From Hydromonas duriensis (lineage in GTDB: Bacteria > Pseudomonadota > Gammaproteobacteria > Burkholderiales > Burkholderiaceae): a stretch of 64,000 bases of DNA. This document shows, one piece after another, positions 26,513-35,000 of the stretch (positions are counted from its first letter, which is position 1; each line of letters starts with the position of its first letter). The stretch lies in assembly GCF_004363775.1 (NCBI RefSeq), contig NZ_SNZE01000012.1, positions 1 to 64,000 of the forward strand. The letters run 5' to 3'. The notes beneath the pieces are model-generated. The model was given only the letters and a program-made list of their open reading frames with translations, ran no database searches and was not told the DNA's origin. The position numbers were made by a program, and so were the translations under genes.

Positions 26513-27337
26513 TTAAGTCGCGTCACGAAAAGCCGCTGCAATTTCGGCATTGCGCTTTTTCTCACGTTTTTGTAACCAAATGCTGCCCGCAATCAATGAG
26601 GCGCTGACAAGGAATACTATGACAGCACCGAGGGCGTTCAACAGCGGTTTTGCACCTTGACGCGCATTGTCGAGAATCACGTTGGGTAAAGGTTTAACAC
26701 CTGGGCCACTTAAAAATTGTGAAATCACAACGTCGTCAAATGAAATGGTGAATACCAATAACCATGCTGAAACCAAAGATTGGGCAATCAGCGGCAAGGT
26801 CACCAAGAAAAAGGCTTCTAATGGTTTCGCACCCAAATCTAAAGCGGCTTCTTCGTATGATAATGATAACTCTGAAAAACGGGCTTTAATGACCACGCTG
26901 GCGTAGGCAGCACCGAGCAGCGAGTGCCCGAAAATAATCATCATGTAGCCGCCTTCTAGTTTAAACAAAGACTTGAAGACCAGTAACAATGACAAACCCA
27001 AAACCACCTCTGGCATCACCAAAGGCGTATTGGCCATGCCGCTGAACAAGGTTTTGCCTGCAAAACGTTTATAGCGTTGCAATACGAAGGCAATCATTGT
27101 GCCGATGATGACGGACATCAGAGCCGACGCGGTGGCAATTTTAAGGGATACAAATAGCCCATCAAACACTTCAGGCGTTTTAATCAGCGCAACATAGCTT
27201 TCGATTGAAAAGCCATTCCACTTGGTCGGACGACCTTTGTTAAAAGAGAAAACAACCAATATGAAAATCGGCAAGTATAAAAACGCATACACAAAAGCCA
27301 TCCACGAGCGGGCAAACCAACGATGTTGATTGTTCAT
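26513..27337 (-). CDS. potI: Putrescine ABC transporter permease, PotI type
   Basis: 274 aa with six hydrophobic segments (the first is FVYAFLYLPIFILVVFSF). The permease EAA loop is EEAALDLGAKPLEAFFLVTLPLIAQ, the contact site for the ATPase. VISQFLSGPGVKPLPNVI is typical of PotI/PotC. It forms the inner-membrane channel with PotH. Its start overlaps the potH stop by 4 bp (ATGA). Confidence 0.92.
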   Translation of the reverse strand: MNNQHRWFARSWMAFVYAFLYLPIFILVVFSFNKGRPTKWNGFSIESYVALIKTPEVFDGLFVSLKIATASALMSVIIGTMIAFVLQRYKRFAGKTLFSGMANTPLVMPEVVLGLSLLLVFKSLFKLEGGYMMIIFGHSLLGAAYASVVIKARFSELSLSYEEAALDLGAKPLEAFFLVTLPLIAQSLVSAWLLVFTISFDDVVISQFLSGPGVKPLPNVILDNARQGAKPLLNALGAVIVFLVSASLIAGSIWLQKREKKRNAEIAAAFRDAT

Positions 27338-28230
27338 TTTAATTCTCCTGCTTGTTCCTCGTATTTATTGAGAATCATCATCGGTACAATCACCAGCAAG
27401 ATGATGGTAATTGCCAAAGCCGAAGCCAAAGGCCAGTCCGCATTTTGGAAGTATTCATCGGCCAGTACACGTCCAATCATCAAAATTTCTGCACCACCCA
27501 ACAGTTGTGGAATGACATATTCGCCGACGCAAGGGATGAAAACGAGCATCAAACCCGCAATAATCCCCGCTTTCGACAAGGGGACGGTGACCAAGAAAAA
27601 TGTCTTAAATGGTGTAGAGCCTAAATCCGCAGCAGCCTCCCAGTAACGCGGGTCGATTTTAGACAGCGTTGAATACAGAGGCAAAATCATGAAGGGTATG
27701 TATACATACACCATTCCAAACATCATCGAGAAAGGCGTGCCCATGACGTGCAGCGGGTCTTGAATCAAGCCAAAGCCTTGTAAAATCCCGCTGATGGTCG
27801 TGACTAAAAAACCTGAGTCGTTGAATAACACTTTAATGGCGTACACGCGAATCAGCATGGAAATCCAAAAAGGCAGCATGACAAATAACAATAATGTTGG
27901 CTGTAGTTCTTTGCGTGCGCGAGCCATGAAATACGCGAATGGATAGCCAATGATTAAGCACCAAAAAGCGGTCATGGCGGCATAATAAAGCGATGATAAG
28001 TAGGCGCTGCGATACGTGCCACCGTTGACAATGTCTTGCCAAATGGGAGCAAAGTTGTTTTTCAAAAACCAGCCGCCTTGACGGTAGATTTTATAAAAGC
28101 CACCGCCTGGTTCCATTTCTGAAATGCCCACTTGGAAGAGGTACAAAAACGGCAACAGCAGCATCACCAGTAACCAAAAATAAGGTAGGCCAATGACCAA
28201 CCATTTACCGCGAGGAGTTTTGATATTCAT
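27334..28230 (-). CDS. potH: Putrescine ABC transporter permease, PotH type
   Basis: 298 aa from the ATG at 28230 (MNIKTPRGKWLVIGLPYFW); the frame extends further but without similarity. Six membrane segments are visible. The EAA loop is WEAAADLGSTPFKTFFLVTVPLSKAG, and FIPCVGEYVIPQLLGG is the conserved PotB/PotH segment. It is the partner of PotI, lying 11 bp after potG and overlapping potI by 4 bp, as expected for a tightly coupled transporter operon. Confidence 0.92.
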   Translation of the reverse strand: MNIKTPRGKWLVIGLPYFWLLVMLLLPFLYLFQVGISEMEPGGGFYKIYRQGGWFLKNNFAPIWQDIVNGGTYRSAYLSSLYYAAMTAFWCLIIGYPFAYFMARARKELQPTLLLFVMLPFWISMLIRVYAIKVLFNDSGFLVTTISGILQGFGLIQDPLHVMGTPFSMMFGMVYVYIPFMILPLYSTLSKIDPRYWEAAADLGSTPFKTFFLVTVPLSKAGIIAGLMLVFIPCVGEYVIPQLLGGAEILMIGRVLADEYFQNADWPLASALAITIILLVIVPMMILNKYEEQAGELK

Positions 28231-28241
28231 GACGCCGCTCC

Positions 28242-29369
28242 TTATTGATAAGATGGCGCAATGGGTACAATGGCATCCGATGTCCAAGAGACATATACCG
28301 CATCTTCCCAAGTGAGTTTTTCATCGGTGAAGCGTTCGGTGTTGGCTATTTGGACTTTAATCATCTTGCCCGTGTTATCCAGCTGAATGTGGTACAAGGT
28401 GTCTGAACCGTAATACGCCATTTCTTTAATGACGCCATGACATTGATTGCCACGTTGTTCAGGTGCGTTGCGCGACAGCTCCATCTTTTCAGGACGGATG
28501 GCAATTGTCAGCTTGCCGCCCAATTCACCTGCAATGGCGTGGTCAATGACGTGAAGCGCATCTTCTGTTTGTACTTCTGCATGTGTTGGGGTCTCGACTG
28601 TAATTTCACCGTCTTGGAATAAATTGACGTTGCCAATAAAGTCCGCAACAAATTCGGTCTGGGGCATTTCGTAAATTTCACGAGGTGAGCCGACTTGTAA
28701 GAAACGCCCTTCTGACATAACCGCAATGCGCGAAGCCATCGTCATCGCTTCCTCTTGGTCGTGCGTCACCATGACACAGGTCACACCCACTTTTTCAATA
28801 ATGTTGACCAGCTCAAGTTGGGTTTCTTCACGCAATTTTTTATCCAGCGCACCGAGCGGCTCATCGAGCAAAAGCAACTGTGGCTCTTTCGCCAAACTAC
28901 GCGCGAGGGCAACCCGTTGTTGTTGACCGCCTGATAGCTGATGCGGTTTACGTTTAGCGTATTTACTCAATTGGGTTAATTTGAGCATGTGTTCAATTTT
29001 ATTCGCAATGACGTCTTTGGGTAAACCATCACGGCGCAAGCCAAAAGCGATGTTGTCCCATACGCTTAAGTGAGGGAATAATGCATAAGATTGAAACATC
29101 ATGTTGATTGGGCGTAAATAAGGCGGAATGGCCGTGATGTCTTTGTCTTCGAGTAAAATTCGACCAGAGGTAGGGGTTTCAAAACCTGCAAGCATGCGCA
29201 GCAGCGTGGATTTGCCACAGCCTGAACTGCCGAGCAGGGCAAAAATATCACCTTTGCCGATGTCTATCGATACTTTGTTAACCGCGATGTGGTCGCCAAA
29301 TTTTTTCTCCAAATTTTCGATGCTTAAAAAAGACGGATTGGAGGATTGTTTTGGGTTTTGAGCCGACAT
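28242..29369 (-). CDS. potG: Putrescine ABC transporter ATP-binding protein, PotG type
   Basis: 375 aa. Walker A GSSGCGKST, Q-loop FQSYALFPHL, signature LSGGQQQRVALARSL, Walker B LLLLDEPLGALD and H-loop VMVTHDQEEA are all intact in the first 230 residues. The C-terminal part is a TOBE domain (LTIAIRPEKMEL) typical of spermidine/putrescine ATPases. It powers PotH/PotI. It follows potF by about 106 bp with a strong terminator between, so transporter ATPase and permeases may be expressed at a lower level than the binding protein. Confidence 0.93.
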   Translation of the reverse strand: MSAQNPKQSSNPSFLSIENLEKKFGDHIAVNKVSIDIGKGDIFALLGSSGCGKSTLLRMLAGFETPTSGRILLEDKDITAIPPYLRPINMMFQSYALFPHLSVWDNIAFGLRRDGLPKDVIANKIEHMLKLTQLSKYAKRKPHQLSGGQQQRVALARSLAKEPQLLLLDEPLGALDKKLREETQLELVNIIEKVGVTCVMVTHDQEEAMTMASRIAVMSEGRFLQVGSPREIYEMPQTEFVADFIGNVNLFQDGEITVETPTHAEVQTEDALHVIDHAIAGELGGKLTIAIRPEKMELSRNAPEQRGNQCHGVIKEMAYYGSDTLYHIQLDNTGKMIKVQIANTERFTDEKLTWEDAVYVSWTSDAIVPIAPSYQ

Positions 29370-29435
29370 GATGAACTCCTTGATAATGCGCGAGATGGAT
29401 TATTTTTTAAAATAATTGTTTAAAGGGCAATAATG

Positions 29436-29468
29436 CAAAATCCCTTGAATTGTATTCAAGGGATTTTG
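29436..29468 (-). terminator. Strong hairpin between potF and potG
   Basis: A perfect 15-bp stem (29436-29450 with 29454-29468, core AAAATCCCTTGAA) has a 3-nt loop, directly after the potF stop. Partial termination here would give the usual excess of binding protein over membrane components. Confidence 0.75.
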
Positions 29469-29475
29469 TGAGGGC

Positions 29476-30630
29476 TTATTTGCCTGTTTTGAATTTGCGG
29501 AATGCTTCGTTCACCGCTTTGTTGGCTTCAGGCGATGCAGGCAGACGGCGTGGCGCCATTTGCGCCAAGTTTTCAGCCGTCAAGAAAATCGTTTTGTTAT
29601 CGGCTTTGGACTTATCAACGAATTCTAATGCGGCTTTGTTGGCTGTCGCATAACCCAGTTTGTTGGTGATTTCAGCACCGACTTTAGGGTCAAGAGAGTT
29701 GTTAATCCAAGCATAAGCATTTTCTACGTTCTTCGCATCTACTGGAATCGCCATGGTGTCAAAAAACACAATGCCGCCATGACCCAAAAGAACTTTAATG
29801 TCTTTGTTGCCTGAGCGTTCAGCCGCGGTGTTTACGTCACCAGACCAAGCCAAAAAGGCACAGAAGTTGCCATCAGCAATTTCGTTGATGACGCTCGAGT
29901 CGCCGAACTTACGCACATCGGGGCGTACTTTTTTAAGCATATCTAAAGCCGCATCGTAGTCCGCTACATTAGTACTGCTGGCATCTTTACCAATGTATTG
30001 TAAAGCGGCAGGCATGACTTCCGTTGGCGAGTCAAGCATGAAAATGCCACATGATTTGAGTTTGTTGGTGTAGGTCGGATTAAACACTAAGTCAAATGGG
30101 TTTTCTGGCATGGGTGTGTCACCCAACGCTTTTTTGACTTTTGCTTCATTGATGCCCACGCCTGTGAAACCCCACGCCCAAGGAACGAGATATTGATTAC
30201 CTGGATCCATTTTTGCAATTTGTGCGATTAAAGCAGGGTCTAAGTTTTTCAGATTGGGGATTTTGCTTTTATCGAGTTTTTGGTATTTACCCTGTTTGAT
30301 TTGTACTTCGGCCCAAGCGGCACCTGGCACGACCACATCGTAACCTGAGTTGCCCGCAATAATTTTTGCATTCAGAGCTTCGTCGGTTTCAAAAGTATCG
30401 TAATTGACTTTCAAGCCCGTCAGTTTTTCAAAATTGTCCTTCATGCCATCAGGAATGTATTCAATCCAGTTGTACACGTTGACAGAACCTGAGAGTTTTT
30501 GAGTGGATGGTGTTGCACCCGCATCTGTTGCGGCAGGGGCAGCTGATTTTGGATCATCACCGCCACAAGCAGTCATGATTAAACCAGCGAAAATAGATAG
30601 GCCGAAATGGCGAATGGTTTTTGTGTTCAC
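29476..30630 (-). CDS. potF: Putrescine-binding protein, PotF/SpuD type, probable lipoprotein
   Basis: 384 aa. The N-terminus has a signal sequence ending LIMTACGG; Cys22 would be the lipidation site, although the lipobox is not ideal. The mature protein is a family-1 periplasmic binding protein of the spermidine/putrescine group: VNVYNWIEYIPDGM, YDVVVPGAAWAEVQI, YLVPWAWGFTGVGIN, FLAWSGDVNTAAERSG, FFDTMAIPVDAKNVENAYAWIN. It captures putrescine for PotGHI. Long intergenic DNA upstream (30631-30893, partly terminator) probably carries its own promoter. Confidence 0.92.
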   Translation of the reverse strand: MNTKTIRHFGLSIFAGLIMTACGGDDPKSAAPAATDAGATPSTQKLSGSVNVYNWIEYIPDGMKDNFEKLTGLKVNYDTFETDEALNAKIIAGNSGYDVVVPGAAWAEVQIKQGKYQKLDKSKIPNLKNLDPALIAQIAKMDPGNQYLVPWAWGFTGVGINEAKVKKALGDTPMPENPFDLVFNPTYTNKLKSCGIFMLDSPTEVMPAALQYIGKDASSTNVADYDAALDMLKKVRPDVRKFGDSSVINEIADGNFCAFLAWSGDVNTAAERSGNKDIKVLLGHGGIVFFDTMAIPVDAKNVENAYAWINNSLDPKVGAEITNKLGYATANKAALEFVDKSKADNKTIFLTAENLAQMAPRRLPASPEANKAVNEAFRKFKTGK

Positions 30631-30848
30631 GAGGGTCTCCTAAAGTGAAAAACATTAACATCAATAAAAACCTGCAATAAGGCTGGCACGTGGCGGACGC
30701 TCTTTTTACCGAAGGTCAATCAATTAAATTCGATTACACTCACTCAAACAAGGTATTCCAAAAAAGAAAATTTGTAATGACCTAAATGTTTTCAATGTTC
30801 AAGCGTTATGGTACTGTTTTAAAAACAAAGAAACAAGAGAAAAAAGGC

Positions 30849-30886
30849 AAAGCAGGCTTTACACGGTAGTGTGTGAAGCCTGCTTT
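30849..30886 (-). terminator. Terminator after the SpuC-type transaminase gene
   Basis: AAAGCAGGCTT (30849-30859) pairs with AAGCCTGCTTT (30876-30886). The inner ACAC/GTGT bases extend the stem. It lies 8 bp beyond the stop at 30894. Confidence 0.75.
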
Positions 30887-30893
30887 AGTTGTA

Positions 30894-32276
30894 TTAAATA
30901 ATCTTTTTTTCTTTCAAATCCGATAAGGTGGCGTCTAATGCTTTACGCGCCAAGCCAACGAGTTCGTCTATTTCGGCGTGACTGATGACCAGTGGCGGCG
31001 CAATAATCATTCGGTCGCCGACTGCACGCATGACCAAACCGTTGTCAAAACAATGACCACGGCAAATCATGCCAACATTGTCTTTTTCGTCGAAGGCTTC
31101 GTTTTTGGTTTTATCTTTGAGCATGATTAACCCCGCCACCATGCCTTCAGATTGAGCGTCGGTAACCAAGGGGTGGTCGTTTAGGCTGGCCCATGCTTTT
31201 TTCAAATAAGGTGCGGTGTCGTTTTTGACGGTGTTGACAATATCTTGCTCTTTCATCAATTTAATATTAGCGACTGCGACGGCACAAGCCACTGGATGCC
31301 CAGAGTAAGTGTAACCATGGTTAAAATCGCCGTCTTTGTATAACACATCGACAACACGGTCACTGACCATTGCGCCGCCGAGTGGTAAATAGCCTGACGT
31401 GACCCCTTTGGCAAAGGTCATGAAATCAGGTCGAGTGCCCATGGTTTCGCAACCGAACCATGTGCCTAAACGACCAAAGCCGCAAATCACTTCATCGCTG
31501 ATGAGCAAAATGCCGTATTTGTCACAAATGCGTTGAATTTCCGGCCAGTAGGTTTTGGGGGGAATAATCACGCCACCCGCACCTTGCACAGGTTCACCGA
31601 TGAATGCGGCCACTTTATCTGCGCCCACTTCTTTGATTTTATCTTCCAGCCAACCTGCAGCAATCAAACCAAACTCATCTTCGGATACGCCGAGTTTTAG
31701 ACCATTTTCACGATAGTAGGGTTGGTCGATGTGAACGATGCCAGGAATGGGCAAATCGCCTTGTTCGTGCATCGAGGTCATGCCGCCAAGCGATGCGCCT
31801 GCGACGGTTGAACCATGATAGCCATTTTTACGACCAATGATGGTTTTGCGTTGCTTTTCACCTTTCAAATCCCAGTAGCGACGTACCATGCGCAAAATCG
31901 TGTCGTTCGATTCTGAACCTGACGAACTGTAAAACACATGATTAAATTGTGGCGGGGTGATTTCTGCTAATAAAGCCGACAATTCAATCGCAGGTTCAAC
32001 GGACGTGTTGAAAAAGCTGTTGTAGAACGGCAAGATGTTCATCTGCGCCGTGGCGGCGTCAATTAAACTTTTTTGCCCATAACCCATGCTGACACACCAT
32101 AAACCCGACATGGCATCAAGAATTTTGTTTCCTTCTGAATCCCATACATAAACGCCTTCACCGCGCGTGATGATGCGTGCGCCTTTTTTGGCTAAATCAA
32201 CGTGGTCGGTGAATGGATGTAAGTAGTGAGCTGAATCTGCTTTTTGTAATGCGGCGGTTTTTGCGCTAACGGTCAT
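30894..32276 (-). CDS. spuC: Putrescine (polyamine):pyruvate aminotransferase, SpuC type
   Basis: 460 aa class III aminotransferase. Visible: YSSSGSESNDTILRMVRRYW, GYHGSTVAGASLGG, LISDEVICGFGRLGTWFG (PLP-ring Asp), and the Schiff-base Lys in MTFAKGVTSGYLPLGG, then GYTYSGHPVACAVAVAN. The family moves an amino group from putrescine or related diamines to pyruvate, giving 4-aminobutanal. It sits inside the putrescine cluster between puuA and potF, so the cell appears to have a transamination route beside the gamma-glutamylation route. Substrate is inferred from family and context; beta-alanine:pyruvate activity is an alternative. Confidence 0.87.
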   Translation of the reverse strand: MTVSAKTAALQKADSAHYLHPFTDHVDLAKKGARIITRGEGVYVWDSEGNKILDAMSGLWCVSMGYGQKSLIDAATAQMNILPFYNSFFNTSVEPAIELSALLAEITPPQFNHVFYSSSGSESNDTILRMVRRYWDLKGEKQRKTIIGRKNGYHGSTVAGASLGGMTSMHEQGDLPIPGIVHIDQPYYRENGLKLGVSEDEFGLIAAGWLEDKIKEVGADKVAAFIGEPVQGAGGVIIPPKTYWPEIQRICDKYGILLISDEVICGFGRLGTWFGCETMGTRPDFMTFAKGVTSGYLPLGGAMVSDRVVDVLYKDGDFNHGYTYSGHPVACAVAVANIKLMKEQDIVNTVKNDTAPYLKKAWASLNDHPLVTDAQSEGMVAGLIMLKDKTKNEAFDEKDNVGMICRGHCFDNGLVMRAVGDRMIIAPPLVISHAEIDELVGLARKALDATLSDLKEKKII

Positions 32277-32392
32277 AATCCTCTCCTTTGGGTAATTGAT
32301 AATGAAGTGTACAAGAGCTTTTCATCGCGTGGTGAATGGATGGGGGGTTAATTTGAAAGTGGTTTTTAGGTGTAATAAAGATGCCAATAAAA

Positions 32393-32415
32393 AAGCGGCA
32401 GATGAGCTGCCGCTT
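32393..32415 (-). terminator. Terminator after puuA
   Basis: AAGCGGCAG (32393-32401) pairs with CTGCCGCTT (32407-32415) around a 5-nt loop. The minus-strand transcript continues into a T run. It lies about 30 bp past the puuA stop. Confidence 0.75.
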
Positions 32416-32444
32416 GTTCAGAGTGCATTTTTATTGCGTTTGAT

Positions 32445-33812
32445 TTATACATTTAACAACAAGTTTTCGCGCTCCCACGGGCTAATCACACGCATAAATT
32501 CTTCGTATTCAGCCTCTTTCACTGCCAAATACACTTTGACGAATTCGGGGCCGAGCACTTCGTGTAACTCTGGGCAGTCCGTTAATGCGGTGAGTGCCTC
32601 ACCCATGCTGCGAGGGAGTTCAAAACCCATGCCGTTGATTGCACCGACGGCTTCGGCTTGGGGTTCAATTTTGTATTTCATGCCCAAATAACCGCACGCC
32701 AAGGTCACTGCTAAAGCCACGTAAGGGTTGGCATCTGAACCAACCACGCGGTTTTCAACGCGGCGGTTTTGAGGTGAGGAGTCAGGCACACGCATGCCCA
32801 CGGTACGATTTTCACGCGCCCATTGCACGTTAATGGGGGCTGCGGTGTGTTTGGTGATGCGACGATACGAGTTCACGTAAGGCGCAACCAAAGCCATGGC
32901 CATTGGCATGTATTTTTGTAAACCACCGATGTAGTGCATGAATCTTTCGCTGTGCGTACCATCTTCGTTGCTGAAAATGTTTTTACCTGTTTTGGCATCT
33001 ACGATGGACTGGTGGATGTGCATGGCAGAGCCAGGTTCATCTTGCATCGGTTTTGCCATAAAAGTAGCGAACATGTCATGACGAATGGCCGCTTCACGCA
33101 AGGTGCGTTTGAAGAAGAAGACTTTATCGGCTAAATCCAGCGGTGCGCCGTGTAAGAAATTAATTTCCATTTGACCCGCGCCCCATTCGTGAATCAGGGT
33201 GTCCACGTCCAAATCCATCGCTTCGCAGTAGTCGTAAATGTCTTCGAACAAGGGGTCAAATTCGTTCACGGCATCAATCGAGTACGATTGACGTCCCGCT
33301 TCTCGTCGACCATTGCGGCCAATCGGCGGTTGTAAAAGCTGGTTGGGGTCTGGGTTGCGGGCGACCAAGTAGAACTCTAATTCAGGCGCCACAATGGGTT
33401 TCCAGCCTTCAGCCGCAAACAGCGACTCCACTCGGCGTAAAACGGAGCGCGGAGCGAACTCAACTAAAGTGCCGTCCATTTTGAAACAGTCATGCAAGAC
33501 TTGGGCGGTTGCATCATTTGCCCAAGGCACGAGACGAACGGTGGTTGGGTCTGGACGCAATTCCATGTCCATGTCCGTCGGGGCGATGATGTCATCTAAA
33601 ATATTGTCTTCAGGGTATTCGCCCGTGACGGTTGAGCCAAAAATGGCTTCGGGCAAGCGCATGCCGCGTTCTTCGGAAAATTTATTACGCGGAAGTATTT
33701 TTCCTTTTGCAATGCCTGTGAGGTCAGGTACTAGGCATTCGACTTCAGTCACGCGGTTTTCGTCTAACCAGCGCTCCATTTCGTTGAAAGTAGTGAATTT
33801 TTGGAAAGTCAT
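32445..33812 (-). CDS. puuA: Gamma-glutamylputrescine synthetase (glutamine synthetase family)
   Basis: 455 aa. An N-terminal GS beta-grasp (VTEVECLVPDLTGIAKGKILPR) and the catalytic GS domain are present: VAPELEFYLVARNPDPNQL (metal-binding Glu), EWGAGQMEINFLHG, GSAMHIHQS, and NRRVENRVVGSDANPY. It ligates glutamate to putrescine with ATP, the entry step of the Puu pathway. It is distinguished from housekeeping glutamine synthetase by the KILPR segment and the absence of the adenylylation-site tyrosine motif of GlnA. It follows puuD by 120 bp. Confidence 0.9.
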   Translation of the reverse strand: MTFQKFTTFNEMERWLDENRVTEVECLVPDLTGIAKGKILPRNKFSEERGMRLPEAIFGSTVTGEYPEDNILDDIIAPTDMDMELRPDPTTVRLVPWANDATAQVLHDCFKMDGTLVEFAPRSVLRRVESLFAAEGWKPIVAPELEFYLVARNPDPNQLLQPPIGRNGRREAGRQSYSIDAVNEFDPLFEDIYDYCEAMDLDVDTLIHEWGAGQMEINFLHGAPLDLADKVFFFKRTLREAAIRHDMFATFMAKPMQDEPGSAMHIHQSIVDAKTGKNIFSNEDGTHSERFMHYIGGLQKYMPMAMALVAPYVNSYRRITKHTAAPINVQWARENRTVGMRVPDSSPQNRRVENRVVGSDANPYVALAVTLACGYLGMKYKIEPQAEAVGAINGMGFELPRSMGEALTALTDCPELHEVLGPEFVKVYLAVKEAEYEEFMRVISPWERENLLLNV

Positions 33813-33842
33813 GATGTCTCATCCTTATTGTTTTAGGCGTAC

Positions 33843-33887
33843 TCATACGGATTCTGTCAAAACCAAGTTTTAATAAAATCCGTATGA
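33843..33887. repeat. Inverted repeat between puuD and puuA
   Basis: TCATACGGATT (33843-33853) is perfectly complementary to AATCCGTATGA (33877-33887), with a 23-nt loop, midway between puuD and puuA. It may be an operator or an RNA hairpin in the puuA leader. Confidence 0.55.
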
Positions 33888-33932
33888 CCATGCCCGTGTT
33901 TGGCTTCTGGATAGAAGCGGGGTAAAAAACGT

Positions 33933-34700
33933 TTAAATCTGTGCCGCAAAGCGTCGGCAGGCCGCACCAAAAGCGTCAAAAATAGCCCGTGAGTCGGGAT
34001 GCTCGTGCATTTTCCATTCGGGGTGCCATTGCACCGCCAACCCAAAGTTGGGATGCTCCGCAATGTGAAATGCTTCGACCAAACCATCGGGAGCGTGAGC
34101 TTCAGCGACCAAACCTTCGCCTAAACGGTTGATGCCTTGTCCATGTAATGAATTGACGGTGGTTTTGTGTTTGCCCAAAATGCGATGAAGTAAGCCGCCG
34201 TCCACCAATTGCAAAGGGTGAGCAGGACCATATTGCTCCTCTAAATCAAGGCTTTTGTCCTCGCGGTGGTCGCCAAAGTCCTCTAGCTCATGCACCGCTT
34301 GGTGCAGGGTGCCACCAAAAGCCACATTGATTTCTTGAAAGCCACGACAGACACCTAAAATCGGGATGCCTCGTTCAACGGCCGTTTTAATTAGAGGTAA
34401 GGTCACGCCATCGCGCAATGGGTCTTGCGGCAAATGCGGCTGGGTAATGTCTTCGCCATATAAGGTCGCATTTACATTTGAAGGCGAGCCTGATAAAAAT
34501 ACACCATGAACATGGTCTAGCAAAATATTGACATCCAGTTCCGCGCCCATGGCTGGAAAAAATAAAGGCGTGCATTGGCTGCCATAAAAAACAGCATCTG
34601 TATATTTACGTTGCACCGTGTGAGAAGGGTGAAGCCCAACCAAATTGCTACACGCAGGAATCAAAACGATTGCATCGCGCTTGATGGCGGTGGTGTTCAT
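33933..34700 (-). CDS. puuD: Gamma-glutamyl-GABA hydrolase (class I glutamine amidotransferase-like)
   Basis: 255 aa. Nucleophile Cys in ILGVCRGFQEINVAFGGTLHQ, and the His-x-Glu partner in VQWHPEWKMHEHPDS. VFLSGSPSNVNATLYGED matches the peptidase C26/PuuD group. It hydrolyses gamma-glutamyl-GABA to GABA and glutamate, the last Puu step. It is first in the minus-strand cluster and divergent from the MocR-type regulator. No GABA transaminase or succinate semialdehyde dehydrogenase gene is in the window, so the fate of GABA is coded elsewhere. Confidence 0.92.
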   Translation of the reverse strand: MNTTAIKRDAIVLIPACSNLVGLHPSHTVQRKYTDAVFYGSQCTPLFFPAMGAELDVNILLDHVHGVFLSGSPSNVNATLYGEDITQPHLPQDPLRDGVTLPLIKTAVERGIPILGVCRGFQEINVAFGGTLHQAVHELEDFGDHREDKSLDLEEQYGPAHPLQLVDGGLLHRILGKHKTTVNSLHGQGINRLGEGLVAEAHAPDGLVEAFHIAEHPNFGLAVQWHPEWKMHEHPDSRAIFDAFGAACRRFAAQI

Positions 34701-35000
34701 GCAGCGAGAGTCTCCAATAATGATGGTATTTTATAGATACGCGACTAAAAAACGAGGGTGAGCGCGTACCGCACTGAGTATAGTTTAGCACTGCTTATTC
34801 GGACAGTGCCACTTAAACGGCAAAATTAAGACCACTTCAACAAAAAATGGTTTAAACTTCTAGCAAAAAAAACGATAAAAGCTCAACCATTTTTTGTGGT
34901 TGTGTTGATAAATACGTGAGTCCAGTTGCTCAATAGGGTGAGGAATAAATAAAGCCGTATCACGCGGACACAATCATCAAAGTGATTAGGAGAATATAAA
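34701..35000. promoter_or_regulatory. Divergent control region puuD / MocR-type regulator
   Basis: 300 bp between divergent genes. It contains a perfect 13-bp inverted repeat, ACAAAAAATGGTT (34840-34852) with AACCATTTTTTGT (34885-34897), centre-to-centre about 45 bp (a little over four helical turns). That is a plausible operator pair for the regulator transcribed rightwards and for the putrescine cluster transcribed leftwards. Confidence 0.5.

Noticed and set aside
33843-34897. Inverted repeats near puuA/puuD as insertion-sequence ends or CRISPR units
   Set aside because: The two repeats differ in sequence, occur once each, enclose no transposase and have no spacer array.
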